6,838 bases of DNA from Myxococcales bacterium (GTDB taxonomy: Bacteria > Myxococcota_A > Polyangia > Palsa-1104). The position numbers and the translations under genes were made by a program. The notes beneath the pieces are model-generated. The model ran no database searches. It was not told where the DNA came from and saw only the letters and a program-made list of their open reading frames with translations. Shown one piece after another: positions 1-4,944 of this stretch. The DNA lies in the NCBI GenBank assembly GCA_023248835.1, contig JAHFDU010000220.1, positions 1 to 6,838 on the forward strand. Reading direction: 5' to 3'. Position 1 is the first letter of the stretch, and each line of letters opens with the position of its first letter.

Positions 1-334
1 GGCCGATCCGTCGGGCTACATTTTCAAATGGCTGGTCGGCTATTCCGGCGGCCTCGGCTCGATCGCTGGTGTACTCATCGTCGACTATTTCATCGTGCGC
101 CGCCGCAAACTGGTGCTCGCTGATCTCTATCGCTCGGACGGAAGCTATGGTTACCAGCACGGCTGGAATCCGGCCGCGGTGATCGCCACTTTGGCCGGAT
201 GCGCTGCCGCCTTCATCGGTGTTGTGGTGCCATTTTTGCGACCGCTTTTTGATTACGCCTGGTTCGTCGGCTTCCTGGTCTCAGCCGTGATCTATTTCGT
301 TTGCATGCGTTTTCTTGCATCTCATCGCACTTAG
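1..334 (+). CDS. NCS1-family nucleobase/hydantoin cation symporter, C-terminal fragment
   Basis: Seen: an open frame enters from the left edge (first full codon at 2) and ends at TAG 332-334, giving about 110 residues. It holds a glycine-rich membrane segment running into a DYFIVRRRKL stretch, then a short loop with ADLYRSDGSYGY and HGWNPAA, then two more hydrophobic segments (around VIATLAGCAAAFIGVVVPF and FVGFLVSAVIYFVCMRF). Known: the pattern of G-x-x-x-A-G-x-x-x-x-DY-F, a basic patch, LY, Y and GxNxxA is characteristic of the last three membrane helices of NCS1 transporters (cytosine, uracil, allantoin, hydantoin, thiamine). These are inner-membrane Na+ or H+ symporters. Inferred: the missing N-terminal three quarters lie upstream of the window. 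The substrate cannot be told from this part because the binding helices are absent. The next gene on the same strand starts 16 bases downstream, so cotranscription is possible. Confidence 0.88.
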   Translation, partial: ADPSGYIFKWLVGYSGGLGSIAGVLIVDYFIVRRRKLVLADLYRSDGSYGYQHGWNPAAVIATLAGCAAAFIGVVVPFLRPLFDYAWFVGFLVSAVIYFVCMRFLASHRT

Positions 335-350
335 TAGTACAGTATCCTAC

Positions 351-764
351 ATGACCTACATCCAAGATTTCAGACCGCGCCCTGCCCGCGTCCAGGTGGA
401 GTCGATGTGCAGCGAAGTCGTCGACGAACACGAACACTACGGGCTCATCGTCGAGCTTTCAGAGAGTGGGGTTCGGCTGCAGCGACCGCTCAAAGGACGA
501 CGCCCCGGACGCATCATTCAGCTCGAATTCGAGATGCCGGGCGTCGACGAAATTATTTGGGCCAAAGGCGAAATCTGCTTCGACCAGCTGTGGCGAGCGC
601 GAACCGTAGCGCAGGGTGGTTTGCAGAGTCTGTTGCGCACCAGCGGCGTCCGCCTGGTGACCGCGGCATCGCGCCATTTACGCATGCTGCGCGACTACGT
701 GATGTCGATGCGCGACGAAGAGCCGCACTGGGCGCTGTCGCACGCCGCCCACTGGCGCGGCTAA
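351..764 (+). CDS. Divergent PilZ-like protein
   Basis: A 137-residue soluble protein. Seen: a basic N-terminus (R8, R10, R13), then GLIVELSESGVRLQ (31-44), then a beta-rich stretch with a Gly turn and IIQLEFEMPG (55-64) and IIWAKGEICF (68-77), then SGVRLV (99-103) and a closing helix RHLRMLRDYV. Known: PilZ domains bind cyclic di-GMP through an N-terminal RxxxR and a (D/N)xSxxG motif, and often end with a 'GVRF...L..Y' strand-helix. Here the second motif reads ELSESG, with Glu in the first position, and the arginines are not spaced as RxxxR, so c-di-GMP binding is uncertain. I chose ATG 351 over the in-frame TTG 315, which would overlap the transporter. No strong Shine-Dalgarno is seen for either. 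The stop is 4 bases from the stop of the convergent calpain gene. Alternative: an uncharacterised beta-barrel protein without ligand. Confidence 0.68.
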   Translation: MTYIQDFRPRPARVQVESMCSEVVDEHEHYGLIVELSESGVRLQRPLKGRRPGRIIQLEFEMPGVDEIIWAKGEICFDQLWRARTVAQGGLQSLLRTSGVRLVTAASRHLRMLRDYVMSMRDEEPHWALSHAAHWRG

Positions 765-768
765 CCGA

Positions 769-1674
769 TCAGATATTGATATCCACTTCGGCGAAAAAGG
801 TCTTAAAACTTTCGATGTCCATCCAGCCGTCTCCATTCGGATGGAACAGGCCCCACGGATTAAAAACCTTGACCCGCTTGGTCTCGATGCTGACATCGAT
901 TACGGCGTAGGCGTGGGAGAAATGCAATTCGGGAATCTTCTCCGGTACCACCTTCATCGCATCGGTCGCTTTGCCGCGCGGGATTCCGATGGCCGTGATC
1001 GGCTGGTGTTTCTGGCGCGCGATCGCTAGCCATGCCAAGACTCTTTGCGCCGGTAAGCTGCGAGGATCGATCTGCTCCGCCGACCGATTGGTGATCGCCT
1101 TGATCAGCAACGCCGGGTTGCCCTCCTCGAGCTTGCCGATGCCCCCTTGTTGCTGCGCCCAGGCTTTTTCGATCACCAAGGGCCAAAGAGCTCCTCCGAT
1201 CGACACCCTGCCATGTTTTTCAAGATAGAAATCGGGCGTAACCAGCTGCGTTGAGGCGAAGAAAAACCCGAGGCCTTTAAACGTCACGGTATAGGCGCCA
1301 TCGAGACCCGGCTCAATCATGTCGGTGATATTTTTTGGATCGGCGCTGAGCAGTGCCGCCAGCGCGGCAAACAGGTAGCAATCGCCAACTTTCCCCTGCT
1401 CAATATCGCCAAGGCTCGGCGGTAGCTGCTTGCCGGCGTTATCGGTCGGCCACAGGGTGCCCTGTACCGGTTCCGTCACCTCATCGACTCCGGCATCGGG
1501 CGCCGCGGTATCCGCGCGACCAGCAAGACAGCGGCGCCGATCAAGCCGGCGCTGCAACATCGCATCCGACATCCCGAGGCAGGCGGCGGGTGACGAATGG
1601 GTGGCCGCCGCCTCACCCTCGGCGCTCGCTACTTTCTGCTGTCGAGGCACGAACACACTCAGTGATGGCTGCAA
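769..1674 (-). CDS. Calpain-family (C2) cysteine protease
   Basis: Up to 301 residues. Seen (numbered from TTG 1674): DIEQGKVGDCYLFAALAAL at 90-108 matches the calpain Q-G-x-x-G-D-C-Y block, with Q93 for the oxyanion hole and C99 as nucleophile. WPLVIEKAWA (164-173) is the conserved W-x-x-x-x-EKA-(Y/W)-A helix. HAYAVIDV (254-261) supplies the catalytic His and VFNPWG (270-275) the catalytic Asn with its conserved Trp. The triad is therefore complete. Known: calpains hydrolyse peptide bonds, and the animal enzymes are Ca2+-dependent; bacterial members are scattered and mostly uncharacterised. No C2-like or EF-hand domain follows, so this is a bare protease core. The first about 80 residues are low-complexity and no signal peptide is evident. 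Start is uncertain: TTG 1674 directly follows an in-frame stop, while ATG at 1572 or 1560 would give about 267 or 263 residues and keep the whole domain. None has a clear ribosome binding site. Confidence 0.85.
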   Translation of the reverse strand: MQPSLSVFVPRQQKVASAEGEAAATHSSPAACLGMSDAMLQRRLDRRRCLAGRADTAAPDAGVDEVTEPVQGTLWPTDNAGKQLPPSLGDIEQGKVGDCYLFAALAALLSADPKNITDMIEPGLDGAYTVTFKGLGFFFASTQLVTPDFYLEKHGRVSIGGALWPLVIEKAWAQQQGGIGKLEEGNPALLIKAITNRSAEQIDPRSLPAQRVLAWLAIARQKHQPITAIGIPRGKATDAMKVVPEKIPELHFSHAYAVIDVSIETKRVKVFNPWGLFHPNGDGWMDIESFKTFFAEVDINI

Positions 1675-1717
1675 CCTTTATTCCAATCAAGAGGCCGCTT
1701 CGGTGCGAACCTGGAAG

Positions 1718-1745
1718 AGAGATGGGGTCATTAGTCCCCATCTCT
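1718..1745. repeat. Perfect 10-bp inverted repeat, REP-like
   Basis: Seen: AGAGATGGGG at 1718-1727 and its exact complement CCCCATCTCT at 1736-1745 enclose an 8-base loop (TCATTAGT). No T-run follows on either strand, so it is a poor intrinsic terminator. It lies between the divergent calpain and debranching-enzyme genes. Inferred: the stem, together with the GACCGTCCCCAC motif nearby (about 1792-1802), resembles the short palindromic (REP/RAYT-type) repeats scattered between genes in many proteobacterial genomes. Genome copy number is unknown from this window. Confidence 0.6.
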
Positions 1746-1806
1746 GCTAGGAATCATCCGCCAGCGCTGCGCGAATAACTGAATTACCGAAGACCGTCCC
1801 CACTGT

Positions 1807-1812
1807 TACAAT
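1807..1812 (+). promoter_or_regulatory. Possible -10 element (TACAAT) of the debranching enzyme
   Basis: TACAAT at 1807-1812 is one base off the TATAAT consensus and ends 5 bases before the GTG start at 1818. Only a weak -35 candidate (TTACCG, 1784-1789) is found 17 bases upstream, and no Shine-Dalgarno precedes the GTG. If real, transcription would begin at or very near the start codon. Confidence 0.25.
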
Positions 1813-1817
1813 GTTGC

Positions 1818-3752
1818 GTGAACTCTGCGCTGATCGTGCCGCAAGAAGTCGCCTCTGACCTCACGCTCGGGTGCGAGCGCGAGTGGCTTGAGACCAATGG
1901 ACTCGGCAGCTTTGCCATGGGCACCGTCGCTGGGCCAGCAACCCGGCGCTATCACGCGCTACTCTGCGCCGCGCTCAAACCACCCACCGATCGCACTGTT
2001 CTTATCAACACCCTCGAAGAGGAGATCTTCGTCGACGGGCTGCGCCATTTTTTGAGCGCCCATTTTTATCCCGGGACAGTGCATCCCGAAGGCCATCGCC
2101 ACCTCACTCAATTCCGTCTTGATCCGTGGCCGATTTTTAGCTATCGCGTCGGCGAAGTGGTTTTGGAAAAATCGATCTTCATGGCGAACAGCCGTCAGCT
2201 CACGGTGGTGCGGTACCATCTCATCGAAGGTGAGCGCGCCCGCCTGTTTTTGCGACCTTTGATTTCGGGCCGCGACTACCACGGGCTGCAGCAGGAAAAT
2301 CTAGGCCTCCGCCCCGACGCCGCGGTCAGCGAGGGCCTGGTTCGTTTGCAACCGTATACAGGGGTGCCGCCACTGTATCTGCATCACAACGGCGTCTACC
2401 AACACCAGCCCGACTGGTATCGCAACTTTTTCTATCCGGTCGAAAAGGAGCGCGGTCTGCCCTGTAACGAAGACCTGTTTTCCCCCGGGCAACTTGGCTT
2501 TGATCTCACCGAGTCCACCGACGCGCTGTTCATTTGTGGGCTTGAATCGTCGGTGCCGGACGTCCCCTCGCTCGCTGAACTCGAAATCGCGCGCCGCCAG
2601 GCCCTGTGCACCCACATCAAAGATCCGCTCATCAAGCGACTGACGCTCGACGCCGATCAATTTGTGGTCGCGCGTCCGCCCGGAGCCACGCTGGTGGCAG
2701 GCTATCCTTGGTTTACCGACTGGGGTCGCGACACGTTTATCTCCTTGCCTGGAGTCGCGCTCGCCCGCCGTTCGTGGCAGCTCGGACGCGAACTTTTGCT
2801 GGCGTTTGCGCCGCACGTCAAAGAGGGGTTGGTGCCCAACCGTTTTGTCGACCACAACGAGCCGCCCGAATACAACAGCGTCGACGCCGCGCTCTGGTAC
2901 GTACTATCGGCCTGTCGGTACGTACGAAAATCGGGAGACCAGGCGACGTTTGAGCGCGATCTGTCGCCGACGATTCGCCAGATCATCGACCATTTTTTGA
3001 AAGGCACGAAGTACGGCATCGCCGTCGACGACGACGGCCTGATTCAAGCCGCGGCTCAAGGATTGCAATTGACTTGGATGGACGCCAAAGTTGGCGACTT
3101 TGTCGTCACCCCACGCGCCGGCAAGCCGGTGGAAATTCAAGCACTGTGGGTGGCCGCGCTCGAAGCCTCGGCGCGCCTTATCACCGATCTCGACCCGCTT
3201 TACGCCGACGAACTTTGGGATCGCGCCGCTTGGGCGCGCAGCTCTTTTGCATCGAGTTTTTGGAATGAGTCGGAAAGCTGTCTCTACGACGTCATCGACG
3301 GTCGCCACAAAGACGGCACCGTGCGACCCAATCAACTTTACGCGCTCGGACTGTGCATGCCGCTTATCGATCGCGGGCGCTCAGAACGGGTGCTCTTAAC
3401 CGTCGAAGAGCGCCTGCTGACACCAGTCGGTTTGCGCACCCGTGCACTCGGCGCCGGCTACCGCGGCCGCATCACCGGAGGCCAATTTGAGCGCGACAGC
3501 GCCTACCATGAAGGCACGGTGTGGCCCTATCTGCTCGGAATTTACGCCGATGCTTGCATGCGTATCCGCGGCCGCCTGCCGCCAGGACTTCTCGACGGAA
3601 TTTCAGCCCACGTGTTCGGCCCCGGCAATGGGCTGCTCGCCGAAATCTTCGACGGCGATTCTCCCCACACCCCGCGCGGCTGTCCGGCTCAGTGCTGGTC
3701 GGTGGCCGAAGCGTTGCGCATCTTGCACGGCGAAGTGGGCGTCGATGCCTAA
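1818..3752 (+). CDS. Glycogen debranching enzyme, archaeal/bacterial type (amylo-alpha-1,6-glucosidase, GH133)
   Basis: A 644-residue cytoplasmic enzyme expected to hydrolyse alpha-1,6 branch points during glycogen or maltodextrin breakdown. Seen: an N-terminal beta-rich domain opening with EWLETNGLGSFAMGTVAG and RRYHALL (22-49), the hallmark of the GDE_N domain. A C-terminal (alpha/alpha)6-type catalytic domain from about 275 carries YPWFTDWGRDTFISLPG (296-312), NEPPEYNSVDAALWYV (347-362), LTWMDAKVGD (418-427), GKPVEIQALW (435-444), HEGTVWPYLLG (564-574) and GCPAQCWSVAEALR (621-634). All are typical GDE_C/GH133 blocks, and the length fits the single-polypeptide archaeal-type family, which lacks the 4-alpha-glucanotransferase half of the eukaryotic enzyme. 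Start: GTG 1818 gives the family N-terminus; ATG 1811 is out of frame. No Shine-Dalgarno is apparent. No other glycogen genes lie in the window, so it appears to stand alone here. I see no frameshift or missing block. Confidence 0.95.
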   Translation: MNSALIVPQEVASDLTLGCEREWLETNGLGSFAMGTVAGPATRRYHALLCAALKPPTDRTVLINTLEEEIFVDGLRHFLSAHFYPGTVHPEGHRHLTQFRLDPWPIFSYRVGEVVLEKSIFMANSRQLTVVRYHLIEGERARLFLRPLISGRDYHGLQQENLGLRPDAAVSEGLVRLQPYTGVPPLYLHHNGVYQHQPDWYRNFFYPVEKERGLPCNEDLFSPGQLGFDLTESTDALFICGLESSVPDVPSLAELEIARRQALCTHIKDPLIKRLTLDADQFVVARPPGATLVAGYPWFTDWGRDTFISLPGVALARRSWQLGRELLLAFAPHVKEGLVPNRFVDHNEPPEYNSVDAALWYVLSACRYVRKSGDQATFERDLSPTIRQIIDHFLKGTKYGIAVDDDGLIQAAAQGLQLTWMDAKVGDFVVTPRAGKPVEIQALWVAALEASARLITDLDPLYADELWDRAAWARSSFASSFWNESESCLYDVIDGRHKDGTVRPNQLYALGLCMPLIDRGRSERVLLTVEERLLTPVGLRTRALGAGYRGRITGGQFERDSAYHEGTVWPYLLGIYADACMRIRGRLPPGLLDGISAHVFGPGNGLLAEIFDGDSPHTPRGCPAQCWSVAEALRILHGEVGVDA

Positions 3753-3761
3753 CTCCATTTG

Positions 3762-3966
3762 AAGGTCAGTCGGTTTCGTGGGCGTGGGCGTGGGCGTGAA
3801 ACGAAAATCCGTGCTCTCTGCCGACGGTGACGTAAGACACATGTGATGACTCAAAACAGGCGCCACATCGACAAAACACCGGCGTGGCATCCACGGTGCA
3901 TGGCCGCTTTCTGTCGCTGATTCGCCCACGCCTACGCCCACGCCCACGACAAAGCTGACGGACCTT
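3762..3966. repeat. MITE-like element with GTGGGC-repeat inverted arms
   Basis: Seen: the left end has AAGGTC (3762-3767) followed by three GTGGGC units (about 3779-3798). The right end, read on the other strand, has AAGGTC (3961-3966) followed by three further (GTGGGC)-like units, one altered to GTAGGC (about 3924-3949). The two ends align as an imperfect terminal inverted repeat of about 35 bases, with GTC and TTT blocks conserved between the hexanucleotide tract and the outer AAGGTC. About 125 bases lie between the arms and show no credible gene. No flanking target duplication is obvious. Inferred: a non-autonomous mobile or palindromic repeat element inserted between the debranching enzyme and the toxin-antitoxin operon. 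Confidence 0.55.
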
Positions 3967-3981
3967 TAGGTAACTTCACTG

Positions 3982-4009
3982 TTGAATAATTTCTACCAAA
4001 AGGTATAAT
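3982..4009 (+). promoter_or_regulatory. Sigma70-type promoter of the toxin-antitoxin operon
   Basis: Seen: TTGAAT at 3982-3987 (4 of 6 consensus bases), a 16-base spacer, and a perfect TATAAT at 4004-4009, in an AT-rich island that contrasts with the GC-rich surroundings. The -10 box ends 6 bases before the antitoxin ATG, so the predicted transcription start falls on or next to the start codon. AAAAGG at 3998-4003 lies too far upstream of the ATG (12 bases) to be a good Shine-Dalgarno and would not be in the transcript. Confidence 0.6.
3994..4005. promoter_or_regulatory. Candidate operator half-sites TACC-AAAA-GGTA
   Basis: An inverted repeat TACC (3994-3997) and GGTA (4002-4005) spaced by AAAA lies between the -35 and -10 boxes and touches the -10. 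Ribbon-helix-helix antitoxins usually autorepress by binding short inverted repeats in exactly such positions. The arms are only 4 bp long, so chance is not excluded. Confidence 0.35.
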
Positions 4010-4017
4010 AATATTAT
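4008..4017. promoter_or_regulatory. Candidate operator palindrome ATAATATTAT
   Basis: A perfect 10-bp palindrome overlaps the end of the -10 box and the first two bases of the antitoxin ATG. Its position would let a bound ribbon-helix-helix dimer block RNA polymerase or translation initiation. It is AT-only and short, so its significance rests on its position. Confidence 0.35.
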
Positions 4018-4300
4018 GTCGCAACGATCGTCTGCCATTCGACAAATTTCGGCCCATTTGCAGCGAACTACGCTGTTGCGGCTTGAGCGGCACGCTCGAC
4101 TGACAGGAACCAAGAAGGGATTCATCATCGAGCAGGCGCTCTGCCACCACCTAGAGGCGCTCGAGGCATTGCCCGCCGACGTGGTGACCCCTGCAGTGAT
4201 TACGGTTGACAAGGCGTCGACCAAACGAGTTCTTAGGCGCTTGACCAAACCACAAGCTCCGACCAAGGCGCTGATTGCCCTCCTCTCCGATCACGATTAG
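4016..4300 (+). CDS. Ribbon-helix-helix antitoxin (DUF1778/TacA-like) of a GNAT toxin
   Basis: A 94-residue basic protein. Seen: RQISAHLQR (9-17) as the DNA-contacting strand, TTLLRLERHARLTG (18-31) and KKGFIIEQALCHHLEA (33-48) as the two helices of a ribbon-helix-helix fold. A linker follows, then the tail ITVDKASTKRVLRRLTKPQAPTKALIALL (62-90). Known: DUF1778 antitoxins such as TacA, KacA and AtaR pair such an N-terminal DNA-binding fold with a C-terminal 'L..LL..P..P...L..L' segment that covers the acetyltransferase active site. The tail here fits that layout, though the N-terminal half is divergent. The toxin frame begins inside this gene (26-base overlap), as expected for a coupled antitoxin-first operon. 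Inferred: it neutralises the toxin and autorepresses the promoter at 3982-4009. ATG 4016 is the first start after the promoter and no usable ribosome binding site precedes it. Confidence 0.8.
   Translation: MSQRSSAIRQISAHLQRTTLLRLERHARLTGTKKGFIIEQALCHHLEALEALPADVVTPAVITVDKASTKRVLRRLTKPQAPTKALIALLSDHD
4265..4268 (+). promoter_or_regulatory. Shine-Dalgarno AAGG supporting the toxin TTG start
   Basis: AAGG at 4265-4268 sits 6 bases before TTG 4275, inside the antitoxin coding sequence. An in-frame TGA lies immediately upstream at 4272-4274, so no earlier start is possible, and the family N-terminus (ITIRPL) begins a few codons later. This site therefore decides the start. Confidence 0.55.
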
Positions 4301-4817
4301 ACCGCTGCAGCTCAGCGACGACCGCGCCAATTTCCGCTCCGGCAATGACGAGCTCGATGTTTTTTTTCATCGTTATGCCGGTCAAAATCAGTTTCTTCGT
4401 CACATCGGAGTCAGCTACATCGCGCTGCAAAACGGCCAAATCTTAGGTTTTTACACGGTCTCTGCCGGCCATCTCACTTTCGACGAATTGCCGCAGCCGA
4501 TGCAAAAGAAATTACCCCGCTATCCAGTGCCGATCTTGCGTTTGGCTCGGCTCGCGGTCGACGAAAAGAGCCGAGGCAAAGCCATCGGGTCATTGCTCTT
4601 GCGCGACGCCATGCTGCGGGCGCTGACCATGGCGGAATCGATCGGATGCGCCGCCATCGTCGTCGACGCCAAAGCGGAGGCGGTGCCATTTTATGAAAAA
4701 TTTGGTTTCGCCTCGTTTGGTGCGGTGGAGGGTCTGTCAGGCACCCGCCCGTTGCCGGTATCGATGCTGCTGCCGCTCTCCGCCATCCGCGCCGGCCTGG
4801 CCAACCGCCAATCCTAA
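4275..4817 (+). CDS. GNAT acetyltransferase toxin (TacT/KacT/AtaT type)
   Basis: A 180-residue single-domain GNAT enzyme. Seen: ITIRPLQLSDD (6-16), FRSGNDELDVFFHRYAGQN (20-38), a strand-loop GFYTVSAGHLTFDELP (58-73), PVPILRLARLAVDEKSRGKAIGSLLLRDA (85-112) holding the acetyl-CoA pyrophosphate loop, and PFYEKFGF (138-145) with the tyrosine (Y140) that acts in catalysis in this toxin class. Known: these toxins acetylate the amino group of aminoacyl-tRNAs and stop translation. Which tRNA is used here cannot be predicted. The CoA loop reads RGKAIG, with Ala (103) where the consensus R/Q-x-x-G-x-G/A has Gly, a mild change. It begins at TTG 4275, overlapping the antitoxin, and ends before an inverted-repeat element. 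Length and arrangement match intact type II toxin-antitoxin modules. Confidence 0.88.
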   Translation: MPSSPITIRPLQLSDDRANFRSGNDELDVFFHRYAGQNQFLRHIGVSYIALQNGQILGFYTVSAGHLTFDELPQPMQKKLPRYPVPILRLARLAVDEKSRGKAIGSLLLRDAMLRALTMAESIGCAAIVVDAKAEAVPFYEKFGFASFGAVEGLSGTRPLPVSMLLPLSAIRAGLANRQS

Positions 4818-4827
4818 TTCGCTTTTC

Positions 4828-4944
4828 CGTAAGCGTTCACGTCCCCCTGTCCGTGCACCCTGAGCGGAGCGCAGCGAAGTCGAAGGGCGAAGCAAGAGTC
4901 TGCCCTTCGACAAGCTCAGGGCGAGCGGGCGGTGAACGCTTACG
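4828..4944. repeat. Inverted-repeat element with 13-bp perfect ends
   Basis: Seen: CGTAAGCGTTCAC at 4828-4840 and its exact complement GTGAACGCTTACG at 4932-4944 bracket a smaller hairpin repeat. It fills the gap between the convergent toxin and phosphatase genes. The right arm covers the phosphatase stop codon (4940-4942), so the insertion or its decay may have set that gene's end. No terminal T-run of terminator type is evident on the plus strand inside the element; TTTTT follows the right arm (4946-4950) and could help terminate toxin transcripts. Confidence 0.6.
4858..4921. repeat. Hairpin repeat with CCCTGAGC / TCGAAGGGC arms
   Basis: Seen: CCCTGAGC (4858-4865) pairs with GCTCAGGG (4914-4921), and TCGAAGGGC (4880-4888) pairs with GCCCTTCGA (4902-4910). 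This leaves a 14-base bulge on the left, CAA on the right and a 13-base loop. Known: repeats of the form CCTGAGC...TCGAAGGG / CCCTTCGACAAGCTCAGG are common between genes in many unrelated GC-rich bacterial genomes and are usually read as dispersed palindromic elements. It may serve as a transcript 3' end structure for either convergent gene. Confidence 0.65.

Noticed and set aside
407..910. Plus-strand open frame of 167 residues rich in Arg
   Set aside because: Overlaps the PilZ-like gene in another frame and runs into the calpain 3' end; Arg/Ala-rich composition is typical of a shadow in GC-rich DNA.
1676..1710. Segment with CCAATCAAGAGGCCGCTTCGGTG that recalls a CRISPR repeat
   Set aside because: Only one copy in the window, no spacers and no cas genes, so no array can be claimed.
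1718..1745. Inverted repeat as an intrinsic terminator
   Set aside because: No T-run follows on either strand, and it lies upstream of both divergent genes rather than after a gene.
1811..1813. ATG as start of the debranching enzyme
   Set aside because: Out of frame with the conserved protein; GTG 1818 is the in-frame start.
2301..2855. Minus-strand open frame of 184 residues
   Set aside because: Entirely antisense to the well-supported debranching enzyme; composition is that of a shadow frame.
2896..2925. Direct and palindromic repeat GGTACGTAC, two copies 21 bases apart
   Set aside because: Lies in frame inside the debranching enzyme, encoding WYV and RYV; probably codon coincidence.
3603..3947. 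Minus-strand open frame of 114 residues opening with MGVGVGVG
   Set aside because: It translates the GTGGGC repeat arm and antisense of the debranching enzyme; low-complexity repeats and no domain.
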